Positions 1 to 6,815 are shown, counted from the first letter of the stretch. The stretch: DNA of 7,914 bases from Beijerinckiaceae bacterium (GCA_947458675.1 CANHAW010000083.1:1-7914), one strand, 5' to 3'. The notes: generated by a model from the letters alone, not told the origin. A program made the numbers and translations.

Positions 1-15
1 AACCCATCGGCGTCC

Positions 16-3000
16 TTATGCCGCCTTTTTCTTCTCCGCAATTGCGACCAATGTGCGCAAAATCTGCCGCGTTCCTTCCAGCCGGTCCGTCGGCTTTTCG
101 AAATCGCGGATGAAGACAATGCGCATGTCGGGGCGGACTTTTGCTTCGCTGCCCTGCTCCGCGATAAAACGCACAAGCCCTTGCGGGTTGGCGAAGGAAT
201 TGTCGCGGAAGGCAATAATCGCCCCTTTCGGGCCGGCATCGACCTTTTCGACATGGGCGCGTCGGCACAATGCCTTGATCGCGACAAGTTTGAAAAGCTG
301 CTCGACCTCTGCGGGCGGCGGACCGAAGCGATCGATCATCTCAGCAGCGAAAGTCTCGATCTCTTCATCGCTCTCAAGCGTCGACATGCGGCGATAAAGA
401 CCCATGCGCAGCGGCAGATCCGGCACATAATCTTCAGGGATCAGCACGGGCGTGCCAATGGTGATGGCGGGCGACCATTGCTCTTCGGCCGGCGCCTCAA
501 TGCCTGCCTTCAGCGCATTCACCGCATCCTGCAGCATCTGCTGATAGAGTTCGTAACCGACTTCCTTGATCTGGCCCGATTGCTCTTCGCCCAAGAGATT
601 GCCCGCACCGCGAATATCGAGATCGTGGCTGGCGAGCTGGAAGCCCGCGCCCAAAGTATCGAGCGATTGCAGAACTTTCAGCCTTTTCTCCGCCTGCGGC
701 GTCATCTGCTTGTTGGCCGGTGTCGTGAACAAAGCATAAGCGCGCGTTTTGGAGCGCCCGACGCGACCGCGCAATTGATAGAGCGCGGCCAGACCGAACA
801 TGTCGGCGCGCCAGATCACCATTGTATTGGCGGTTGGAATATCGAGGCCGGATTCGACAATCGCGGTTGAGACGAGAATATCGTATTTACCGTCGTAGAA
901 CGCGGCCATTTTATCTTCGAGTTCGCCGGCCGCCATCTGGCCATGGGCGACAACGAATTTGGCTTCCGGCACGCTCTTGCGCAGAAAGGCCGTAGCATCC
1001 TCAATATCCTCGATGCGCGGACAGACGAAAAAGCTCTGGCCGCCGCGATAGCGCTCGCGCAGAAAGGCCTCGCGCACGAGCAATTCGTCGAAAGGCGCGA
1101 TGAACGTGCGCACGGCAAGACGATCGACCGGTGGCGTGGCAATGATCGAGAGTTCGCGCACACCCGTGAGCGCCAGCTGCAATGTGCGCGGAATGGGCGT
1201 GGCTGAGAGCGTCAGCACATGGACTTCCGCCTGCAAAGACTTCAGCCGTTCCTTATGCGCCACGCCGAAATGCTGTTCTTCATCGACGATGACAAGGCCG
1301 AGATCCTTGAAGGCCACCTGCTTGCCAAGCACAGCATGGGTGCCGACGATAATATCGACCGATCCATCGGCCAGACCTTTTTTCGCCTCGCGCAAATCGG
1401 CGGCGCTGGTCATGCGCGACATTTGCGCGACCTTGATCGGCAAACCTGCAAAACGCGTGCTGAATGTTTTGTAATGCTGGCGTGCAAGAAGCGTTGTCGG
1501 CACGACGACCGCGACCTGCTTGCCATTGATCGCAGCTGCAAAAGCCGCCCGCAAGGCAACTTCCGTCTTGCCGAAGCCGACATCGCCGCACACAAGCCGA
1601 TCCATCGGGCGCCCCGCAGCCAGATCCTCCAGCACGGATTCGATGGAATTCAGCTGATCTTCGGTCTCATCATAGGGAAAGCGCGCGCAAAATTCCTCGT
1701 AGAGCCCTTCAGGCGGCACGAGTTTGGGTGCTTCGCGCGTGAGCCGTGCAGCGGCAATCTTGATCAGCTCATAGGCCATATCGCGAATGCGCTTCTTCAT
1801 CCGCGATTTGCGTGTCTGCCAGCCAACGCCGCCGAGCTTGTCGAGCTGGGCCTCGGTATCTTCCGAACCATAGCGCGACAACAATTCGAGATTTTCAACG
1901 GGCAGGAACAATTTGTCGCCGCCCGCATAATGAATCTCGAGGCAATCATGCGGCGCGCCGCCGACTTCTATGGCCCGCAGCCCGACAAAGCGGCCAATGC
2001 CATGATCGACATGAACAACGAGATCGCCAGCCGAGAGCGAAGCCACTTCGCTTAAGAAATCTGCCGCCTTTTTCGTGCGCCTGCGCTGGCGCACAAGACG
2101 ATCACCCAAAATATCCTGTTCGGAAATGACGACGAGATCGCCAGCCTCAAAACCCTGTTCCATGCCGGCAACAGCCAGCGCAACTTTGGCCGGCGTCACG
2201 CCCATCGCCTGCGCCAGAGAGGAGACCGGCTCGGTTCCCTTCAGACCATGCTCGCCAAGAACGGATGCCAGACGATCGCGCGAACCATCGGACCAGCCAG
2301 CGACGATGACGCGACGCTTGTCGGCCTGCAAAGCGCGAATATGGGCAACCGCCGCATCAAAAACATTGGCATTTTCATCCGCACGCTCAGGCGCAAAATT
2401 GCGTCCGAGACGGCCGCCGCAATCGAAAAGACCGCGCGCCTCGGGCTGGGCGAAAGGTGACAGGCGCGCGACAATATTGTCGCTCAGTTTTTTGCGCCAA
2501 TCATCGGGGGAGAGATAGAGCGCGTCGGGCAAGAGCGGCTTATAGGGCGAGCGCGCCGGATCGGCATCATGCTGCTCCTTGCGCGCGGTGTAATAATCCT
2601 TGATCTGCGACAGGCGCTCGCCCGCTGCATCCTCAGCCAGAGCATCGAGAAACAAAGGCGCGCTGCCGATAAAGTCGAAGAGCGTGTCGGTTTCGCTGAA
2701 GAAGAGCGGCAGCCAATGTTCCATGCCGGCATGGCGGCGGCCTTCGCTGACCGCCTCGTAAAGCGTATCGCCGCGCGTCTGTGCGCCAAATTGCGTGACA
2801 TAGGCCTGGCGAAAGCGCCGCATGGATTCGCTGGTCAGCTGCACTTCGCTCATCGGCACTAGATCGAGCGCGCGCAATTGTCCTGTTGTGCGCTGGCTCT
2901 CGGCATCGAAAGCGCGGATCGATTCCAGCGTGTCGCCAAAAAAATCGAGCCGCACGGGTGCTGGCATGCCGGGCGCAAAAAGATCGAGAATACCGCCGCG

Positions 3001-3564
3001 CACGGCATATTCGCCGGTTTCGCGAACCGAGCTTGCGCGCAGGAAACCATTGTTTTCGAGCCATTTCACCAGCTCGTCCATATTCACGGCATTGCCGGGT
3101 GCCGCCGAAAAACTCTCCTGCTTGATCCAGGCCAATGGCGGCACGCGTTGCAAAAGCGCGTTGATCGTGGTGGAGAGCACGCGCGGGCGCTCTTCGGAGG
3201 ATTGCGAGCGCGCCAGACGCGAAAGAACAAGCACGCGCTTGGCTGCAATTGCCGCATTGGGCGAAACCCGATCATAGGGCTGACAATCCCAACTCGGGAA
3301 ATCAAGCAATTCCAGATCGGGCGCTGCAAAGGCAAAAGCCTCTTCAAAGGCACGGGCACGCTGGCTGTCGCGCGCCACATGAACGAGAACGGCGGCACGG
3401 CCATGGGCCGCACCCGCCATCAATCTCGCAAAATCAGCAGCGATAAAGGCATCGAAACCATCCGGCACGCAGGCAAGCGAAATCGAGCGGCCGGCGGTTA
3501 ATTCGGCGAGGGCTTTTTTGTAATCTGTCACGTGGCCCCGTTCAGCCGAAAATCGGCCCGTCAT
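16..3564 (-). CDS. mfd: Transcription-repair coupling factor Mfd (1182 aa)
   Basis: Mfd is an ATP-driven DNA translocase that pushes stalled RNA polymerase off DNA and recruits UvrA for nucleotide excision repair in the cytoplasm. The whole family architecture is visible. A UvrB-like N-terminal module covers about residues 20-370; R189, R205 and F209 match the spacing of the E. coli UvrA-contact residues R165, R181 and F185. The RNA polymerase interaction domain is about 507-572 (DLVVHVDHGIGRFVGL), followed by the basic relay helix at about 586-608. The motor has Walker A GDVGFGKTE at 660, DEEQ at 761, SATPIPRT at 787, ESGLDIP at 904 and QLRGRVGR at 930. A TRG motif lies at about 961-997 and the C-terminal D7 domain at about 1035-1175. 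Length is close to the E. coli protein (1148 aa). The ATG at 3564 lies inside sdhE and lacks a clear ribosome site. A GTG at 3531 (residue 12), 10 bases past the sdhE stop and preceded by GGGG, is a real alternative start. Confidence 0.97.
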   Translation of the reverse strand: MTGRFSAERGHVTDYKKALAELTAGRSISLACVPDGFDAFIAADFARLMAGAAHGRAAVLVHVARDSQRARAFEEAFAFAAPDLELLDFPSWDCQPYDRVSPNAAIAAKRVLVLSRLARSQSSEERPRVLSTTINALLQRVPPLAWIKQESFSAAPGNAVNMDELVKWLENNGFLRASSVRETGEYAVRGGILDLFAPGMPAPVRLDFFGDTLESIRAFDAESQRTTGQLRALDLVPMSEVQLTSESMRRFRQAYVTQFGAQTRGDTLYEAVSEGRRHAGMEHWLPLFFSETDTLFDFIGSAPLFLDALAEDAAGERLSQIKDYYTARKEQHDADPARSPYKPLLPDALYLSPDDWRKKLSDNIVARLSPFAQPEARGLFDCGGRLGRNFAPERADENANVFDAAVAHIRALQADKRRVIVAGWSDGSRDRLASVLGEHGLKGTEPVSSLAQAMGVTPAKVALAVAGMEQGFEAGDLVVISEQDILGDRLVRQRRRTKKAADFLSEVASLSAGDLVVHVDHGIGRFVGLRAIEVGGAPHDCLEIHYAGGDKLFLPVENLELLSRYGSEDTEAQLDKLGGVGWQTRKSRMKKRIRDMAYELIKIAAARLTREAPKLVPPEGLYEEFCARFPYDETEDQLNSIESVLEDLAAGRPMDRLVCGDVGFGKTEVALRAAFAAAINGKQVAVVVPTTLLARQHYKTFSTRFAGLPIKVAQMSRMTSAADLREAKKGLADGSVDIIVGTHAVLGKQVAFKDLGLVIVDEEQHFGVAHKERLKSLQAEVHVLTLSATPIPRTLQLALTGVRELSIIATPPVDRLAVRTFIAPFDELLVREAFLRERYRGGQSFFVCPRIEDIEDATAFLRKSVPEAKFVVAHGQMAAGELEDKMAAFYDGKYDILVSTAIVESGLDIPTANTMVIWRADMFGLAALYQLRGRVGRSKTRAYALFTTPANKQMTPQAEKRLKVLQSLDTLGAGFQLASHDLDIRGAGNLLGEEQSGQIKEVGYELYQQMLQDAVNALKAGIEAPAEEQWSPAITIGTPVLIPEDYVPDLPLRMGLYRRMSTLESDEEIETFAAEMIDRFGPPPAEVEQLFKLVAIKALCRRAHVEKVDAGPKGAIIAFRDNSFANPQGLVRFIAEQGSEAKVRPDMRIVFIRDFEKPTDRLEGTRQILRTLVAIAEKKKAA

Positions 3565-3838
3565 GGGTGTGGAAGGTTTTCAGCTTGCGGAAGACCGGCG
3601 TGTCGTAATGGGTGGGCGTTGGCGCCTCGCCGGTGATGAACATCAGCACATCGCGATCAGGCAGATCCATCAAACGCTCGAAATCGTCGAGCTCGCCATC
3701 TGTGAGGAGCGCGATCTGGGCATCGGCGAATTTGCCATAGAGAATATCCATCTCCCGCATGCCGCGGTGCCAGGAACGGAACAGCGCGCGGCGACGGCGC
3801 TCATCGAGCCCGGCGCTTGAGATCGTGGATTCGGTCAC
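3542..3838 (-). CDS. sdhE: FAD assembly factor SdhE (succinate dehydrogenase flavinylation, 98 aa)
   Basis: This small soluble protein belongs to the SdhE / Sdh5 / YgfY family (DUF339), which promotes covalent attachment of FAD to the succinate dehydrogenase flavoprotein subunit SdhA. The family signature is present: an Arg-rich helix (DERRRRALFRSWHRG) leading into RGMREMD at residues 25-31, which contains the RGxxE motif (R25, G26, E29) linked to flavinylation. The acidic helix LTDGELDDFERLMDLPDRDV at about 45-64 is also typical. Length fits the family (about 85-100 aa). The start is a GTG, supported by AGGAG seven bases upstream; no ATG is suitably placed, the first internal one falling inside the conserved motif. 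The stop overlaps the predicted mfd ATG by 23 bases, so the two genes are very probably one transcription unit. Older annotations may call this family CptB or a TPR-repeat protein. Confidence 0.93.
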   Translation of the reverse strand: MTESTISSAGLDERRRRALFRSWHRGMREMDILYGKFADAQIALLTDGELDDFERLMDLPDRDVLMFITGEAPTPTHYDTPVFRKLKTFHTHDGPIFG

Positions 3839-3845
3839 GAGCGAA

Positions 3846-3850
3846 CTCCT
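3846..3850 (-). promoter_or_regulatory. Ribosome binding site of sdhE (AGGAG)
   Basis: On the minus strand AGGAG lies exactly seven bases before the GTG at 3838. This is close to an ideal Shine-Dalgarno arrangement and is the main reason for accepting the non-ATG start of sdhE. Confidence 0.75.
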
Positions 3851-3868
3851 GAAACGGGAAAACGCGCC

Positions 3869-3883
3869 GGACGGGGTCCGTCC
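3869..3883. repeat. Perfect 6-bp inverted repeat in the sdhE leader
   Basis: The sequence reads GGACGG-GGT-CCGTCC, a perfect 6-bp inverted repeat with a 3-base centre. It lies between the predicted sdhE promoter (-10 at 3899-3904) and the sdhE ribosome site (3846-3850), so it would fall within the 5' leader of the sdhE-mfd mRNA, a few bases after the predicted transcription start. It could form a small GC-rich hairpin that stabilises or modulates the leader, or be a protein-binding site. It has no T-run, so it is not a normal terminator. Chance occurrence in GC-rich DNA is possible. Confidence 0.45.
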
Positions 3884-3898
3884 TGCGTTCGGGGGTGT

Positions 3899-3927
3899 AT
3901 ATAGAGCAGGTTTTTGCCATGCCCAAG
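3899..3927 (-). promoter_or_regulatory. Predicted sigma70-type promoter of the sdhE-mfd unit
   Basis: Read on the minus strand, CTTGGG (3922-3927) and CTATAT (3899-3904) are separated by exactly 17 bases. This matches the alphaproteobacterial housekeeping pattern CTTGAC-N17-CTATAT in 10 of 12 positions. The expected transcription start is near 3892, giving a leader of about 54 bases before the sdhE GTG. The position in the divergent gap, just upstream of a gene with a good ribosome site, supports the call. I saw no equally good promoter for recG on the other strand. Confidence 0.6.
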
Positions 3928-3984
3928 CGAAGATGCGCGCCGCGCGATTGCTCCGGGCCAGCGAATTCCATAGTTTCAGGCACC

Positions 3985-6090
3985 ATGCGACCCGATGTCC
4001 TCAATCCGCTTTTTGCCTCAGTCGCGACGCTTGCCGGCGTCGGGCCGAAGACGGCGATTCTGTTCGAAAAGGCACTCGCCCCCTCCCATGGCACACCGGC
4101 GCGGGTTGCCGATCTCCTGTTTCATCTGCCCCGCAGCGGCATAGACCGGCGCGACCGCCCCAAAATCATGAGCGCCCCGCGCGATCAGATCGTTCTGATC
4201 GAGGCAAAAGTCATCGAGCATCGCCCGCCCGGCAGCCGAAATGCGCGTGCACCCTATCGCGTCATTGTCGAAGACGAGACCGGCGATATGGCGCTGGTTT
4301 TCTTCCTCGCCAATCACCAATGGATCGAGCGCTCGCTCCCGCTGGGCGCCAAGCGCTGGATCTCCGGCAAGATCGAGCTTTGGGACGGCCATCTCCAGAT
4401 GGTCCATCCAGACAAGGTTCTGGATGAGGCGGCTTTGGCGAAACTGCCGCCGGTCGAGCCCATTTACGGCTTGACCGAGGGGCTCACCCAACGCGCCGTG
4501 CAGAAAGCCGCAGAGGGCGCGCTCGCCAAATTGCCCGATCTGCCCGAATGGATCGACGCGCCGCTTGTTGCCCAGCGCCGCTGGCCGACATTCAAGGCGG
4601 CCTTGCAGGCCATACATCGGCCGGATTCAACAGCCGCTTTCGATCCGCAAAATCCGGCGCGCCTGCGCCTGGCTTACGATGAATTGCTGGCGAGCCAGGT
4701 CGCACTCGGCCTGATGCGCGCGCGGATGAAAAAACTCGGCGGACGCCCCAGCATCGGCACAGATGCGCTTGCGCAAAAAATTCTCGCCGCTCTGCCATTT
4801 TCACTGACCGGCGCTCAGCAGGAGGCGCTGGCGGAAATCCGCGCCGATCTCGCCTCGAACGAGCGCATGCTGCGGCTTGTGCAAGGCGATGTCGGCTCGG
4901 GCAAGACGATTGTCGCTCTTCTCGCCATGGCGACCATGGTGGAAGCCGGACGCCAGGCTGCCATGATGGCGCCAACGGAAATTCTCGCGCGCCAGCATTA
5001 TGAGCGCATGCTGCCTTTGTGCGAAGCCGCGCGGATGAAACTCGCTCTGCTCACGGGACGCGACAAAGCAGCCGAGCGCAAGAAGACCCTTGCCGCCCTT
5101 GAAACGGGCGATATCGATATTGTGGTTGGCACGCATGCGCTGTTCCAGGAGGCCGTCGCCTTCAAGGATCTCGGCCTGGCAGTGGTTGATGAGCAGCATC
5201 GCTTCGGCGTGCATCAGCGGCTCGCGCTGGGCTCAAAGGGCGATTGCGTCGATGTTCTTGTGATGACGGCCACACCGATCCCGCGCACTTTGGTGCTGAC
5301 CTATTTCGGCGATATGGATGTGTCGGTCCTGCGCGAAAAGCCTGCTGGACGCCAACCTATCGACACACGCGCCATTCCGCTTGAGCGGCTTGATGAAGTG
5401 GTGGCGGGCATTGGCCGCGCCATCAAAGCGGGTGCACGGGCCTATTGGGTCTGTCCGCTGGTGGACGAAAATGAAGAGCTCGATCTCGCTGCAGCAACCG
5501 AACGCGCCGAAGTGTTGCGGCAGTTTTTCGGCGATCGCGTCGGCCTCATCCACGGCCAGATGAAGGGCGCCGAAAAAGATGCCGCCATGGAGGCTTTCCA
5601 GCGCGGGCAGACGAGCGTGCTTGTGGCGACAACTGTGATCGAAGTGGGCGTCGACGTGCCGGAGGCCACCATTATGGTGATCGAACATGCCGAGCGTTTC
5701 GGTCTGGCACAATTGCATCAATTGCGCGGACGGGTCGGGCGCGGCAAGGACCGCTCGACCTGCCTGCTGCTTTACAAGGCGCCGCTTGGCGAAGTGTCAG
5801 AGGCGCGGATCGCCATCATGCGCGAGAGCGAAGACGGTTTCCGCATCGCCGAAGAAGATCTCAAATTGCGCGGCGAAGGCGAGGTGCTCGGCACGCGCCA
5901 ATCCGGCACGCCGGGCTTTCGCCTCGCCAGTCTCGATGTCCATGGCGCACTCTTACCGGTGGCGCGCGACGATGCACGGATGATCGTGGAAAAAGATCCA
6001 GAACTTGCCAGCGAACGCGGCAAAGCCGTGCGCGCCCTGCTTTATCTGTTCGAGCGCGACGAGGCGGTCAAATTGCTGCGCGCGGGGTGA
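3985..6090 (+). CDS. recG: ATP-dependent DNA helicase RecG (701 aa)
   Basis: RecG is a cytoplasmic superfamily 2 double-strand DNA translocase that reverses stalled replication forks and drives branch migration of recombination intermediates. Visible domains, numbered from the ATG at 3985: an N-terminal helical part with the helix-hairpin-helix-like LAGVGPKTA (16-24); an OB-fold wedge domain at about 65-150; Walker A GDVGSGKT at 301; DEQH at 402; TATPIPRT at 428; EVGVDVPEA at 553; QLRGRVGRG at 579; and the TRG motif from about 613 to 641 (GFRIAEEDLKLRG, GTRQSG). Length is normal for the family. The frame is open 30 codons further upstream to a GTG at 3895, but that extension overlaps the divergent promoter and lacks family sequence. 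The ATG at 3985 has AGG four bases before it and begins the conserved LNPLFASVATLAGVGPKTA region. The gene is divergent from sdhE-mfd and convergent with hicAB. Confidence 0.96.
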   Translation: MRPDVLNPLFASVATLAGVGPKTAILFEKALAPSHGTPARVADLLFHLPRSGIDRRDRPKIMSAPRDQIVLIEAKVIEHRPPGSRNARAPYRVIVEDETGDMALVFFLANHQWIERSLPLGAKRWISGKIELWDGHLQMVHPDKVLDEAALAKLPPVEPIYGLTEGLTQRAVQKAAEGALAKLPDLPEWIDAPLVAQRRWPTFKAALQAIHRPDSTAAFDPQNPARLRLAYDELLASQVALGLMRARMKKLGGRPSIGTDALAQKILAALPFSLTGAQQEALAEIRADLASNERMLRLVQGDVGSGKTIVALLAMATMVEAGRQAAMMAPTEILARQHYERMLPLCEAARMKLALLTGRDKAAERKKTLAALETGDIDIVVGTHALFQEAVAFKDLGLAVVDEQHRFGVHQRLALGSKGDCVDVLVMTATPIPRTLVLTYFGDMDVSVLREKPAGRQPIDTRAIPLERLDEVVAGIGRAIKAGARAYWVCPLVDENEELDLAAATERAEVLRQFFGDRVGLIHGQMKGAEKDAAMEAFQRGQTSVLVATTVIEVGVDVPEATIMVIEHAERFGLAQLHQLRGRVGRGKDRSTCLLLYKAPLGEVSEARIAIMRESEDGFRIAEEDLKLRGEGEVLGTRQSGTPGFRLASLDVHGALLPVARDDARMIVEKDPELASERGKAVRALLYLFERDEAVKLLRAG

Positions 6091-6101
6091 AGGCCCGTGC
6101 C

Positions 6102-6141
6102 CTTCGTTATGGCAAGGAGCGAAGCGCCGAAGCCATCCATG
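6102..6141. repeat. REP-like palindromic element in the recG/hicB convergent gap
   Basis: The 87-base gap between the recG and hicB stops contains no gene. Part of it is an imperfect palindrome: ATGGC (6109-6113) pairs with GCCAT (6132-6136) around an 18-base centre that includes GGAGCGAAGCGCC, which can partly pair with itself. CTTCG at 6102 can also pair with CGAAG at 6120 or 6128. The general shape, outer stem plus GAGGAGCGAAGC-like centre plus ATCC at the end, resembles from memory a widespread intergenic repeat of the form ATTGC...GCAAT. It has no T-run, so termination of either gene would not be by a classical intrinsic hairpin. Membership in a repeat family is inferred, not tested. Confidence 0.45.
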
Positions 6142-6177
6142 CTGCAGAGTATCTGGAGTGCTTGAGCGCGCTCGCGA

Positions 6178-6510
6178 TTATTGCGCTGCTGCGCGCTCCA
6201 ATGTCACCGCCACCCATTTGTTCAGGCTCATGCCCGCCTGCTTTGCAGCCGTAGCAACGGCGCGATGAATGGGTGGGTCAACGCGGACGACAAACTGGCC
6301 GGAAAAAGGCTTTTCCGGCGCCTCCCCGCGTTGCGCGCAGAAATCGATGTAATCCTCCACGGAATCGGCGAAAGCCTTTTTCAATTCCTTGACCGACTTG
6401 CCCTGAAAGGTGATGACATCGCGCAGGTTGACGACCTCGCCGTGAAAAATCTCGGCATCCTCGTCATAAGCGACAATGGCCTGATAGCCTTTGTAAGACA
6501 TCGTGTTCAT
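6178..6510 (-). CDS. hicB: HicB-family antitoxin (110 aa)
   Basis: HicB proteins bind and neutralise the HicA mRNA-cleaving toxin and repress their own operon. The N-terminal half (residues 1-70) has the partly degraded RNase H-like HicB fold, with the typical YQAIVAYDEDAEIFHGEVVNLRDVITFQGKSVKELKKAFADSVEDYIDFC pattern. The C-terminal part from about 71 (SGQFVVRVDPPIHRAVATAAKQAGMSLNKWV) matches an Arc-type ribbon-helix-helix DNA-binding domain: a beta strand, then two helices with the SLN turn. It is therefore the longer, DNA-binding class of HicB. The chosen ATG overlaps the hicA stop in an ATGA arrangement, with AGG nine bases upstream inside hicA; an ATG three codons later is possible. The gene is intact and runs convergently toward recG. 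Confidence 0.93.
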   Translation of the reverse strand: MNTMSYKGYQAIVAYDEDAEIFHGEVVNLRDVITFQGKSVKELKKAFADSVEDYIDFCAQRGEAPEKPFSGQFVVRVDPPIHRAVATAAKQAGMSLNKWVAVTLERAAAQ

Positions 6511-6767
6511 GGCGATATGCCTGCCTCATTCAGAAACCGGCGCACCGATTTGACAGCGCCTCTGTCCGTCTCTTTCTCGGGATGGGGTCGATGAAAGACC
6601 GCCCGAACGCCATACAAAGCGACGCGGACACGCGACCCGCTGCCCTCGCTTACCTCCGCCCCAAGCGCCTCGAACAACGCCTCGATATCTCGCCAGGCGA
6701 TATTCGCGCGAACAGGATCAGTGAAGACGGCCTGCAATATGGCCGCGTGCTTTCTCGATAAGGACAT
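6507..6767 (-). CDS. hicA: HicA-family toxin (86 aa), first gene of hicAB
   Basis: HicA toxins are small mRNA interferases with a double-stranded-RNA-binding-like fold. The pattern NIAWRDIEALFEALGAEVSEGSGSRVRVAL (22-51) followed by RAVFHRPHP (55-63) and GAVKSVRRFLNEAGI (70-84) matches the HicA family subgroup with a short N-terminal extension. At the place where many HicA toxins carry the catalytic His (the GSNH or GSHH region), this protein has GSGSRV, so Arg46 stands near the expected His; the second conserved region PHP (61-63) is kept. The start ATG at 6767 has no visible ribosome site and overlaps a predicted -10 element. A TTG at codon 11 would cut into the conserved region less than later starts, but it also lacks a ribosome site. 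The gene is co-translated with hicB through a 4-base overlap. It lies 48 bases after the DUF502 stop, so read-through from that gene is possible. Confidence 0.88.
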   Translation of the reverse strand: MSLSRKHAAILQAVFTDPVRANIAWRDIEALFEALGAEVSEGSGSRVRVALYGVRAVFHRPHPEKETDRGAVKSVRRFLNEAGISP

Positions 6768-6794
6768 ATAGTATCAATTCGCAGTATCATCAAG
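6766..6794 (-). promoter_or_regulatory. Predicted hicAB promoter, -10 overlapping the hicA start codon
   Basis: On the minus strand CTTGAT (6789-6794) and CTATAT (6766-6771) are exactly 17 bases apart, an 11 of 12 match to CTTGAC-N17-CTATAT. The last two bases of the -10 are the A and T of the predicted hicA ATG. Taken literally, transcription would begin about seven bases inside the gene. Either the true translation start is further down, transcription starts unusually close to the -10, or the match is fortuitous and the genes are transcribed from upstream. Confidence 0.45.
6770..6789 (-). promoter_or_regulatory. Candidate HicB operator: TGATACT direct repeat
   Basis: TGATACT occurs twice on the minus strand (6783-6789 and 6770-6776) with a 13-base period, filling the spacer of the predicted hicA promoter. 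Arc-type ribbon-helix-helix repressors such as the HicB C-terminal domain commonly bind short repeated sites placed over their own promoter, so this is a plausible autoregulatory operator. No binding can be shown from sequence alone. Confidence 0.4.
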
Positions 6795-6815
6795 TCCGAA
6801 AATCAAACTCGTTCC

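Noticed and set aside
181..870. Plus-strand open frame (229 codons) opposite the mfd 3' part
   Set aside because: Antisense to the Mfd TRG and D7 regions; its composition is that of a complementary-strand shadow.
1219..2055. Long plus-strand open frame (278 codons) opposite mfd
   Set aside because: It lies entirely antisense to conserved Mfd motor and RNA polymerase-interaction sequence, shows no recognisable domain, and is rich in Arg, His and Cys as expected for a shadow frame in GC-rich DNA.
2878..3501. Plus-strand open frame (207 codons) opposite the mfd 5' part
   Set aside because: Antisense to the UvrB-like module of Mfd; no family features and no convincing ribosome site.
3948..3976. 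Possible recG promoter TTGCTC-N17-TAGTTT on the plus strand
   Set aside because: The -10 is poor, and the start would leave only a base or two before the recG ATG; too weak to list as a feature.
3895..3984. 30-codon upstream extension of recG beginning with GTG
   Set aside because: It runs through the predicted sdhE promoter, has no ribosome site and no family sequence; RecG homology begins at the ATG at 3985.
4018..4617. Minus-strand open frame (199 codons) opposite recG
   Set aside because: Complement of the conserved RecG wedge domain; no independent support.
16..6090. Repeated helicase motifs in mfd and recG as a possible recent duplication
   Set aside because: The similarity (GDVG-GKT, ATPIPRT, QLRGRVGR, TRG motif) is the ancient homology of these two families; both are full length with their own specific domains.
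6091..6177. Bidirectional intrinsic terminator between recG and hicB
   Set aside because: Palindromes are present (including GAGCGCGCTC at 6164-6173), but there is no loop suited to it and no T-run on either strand.
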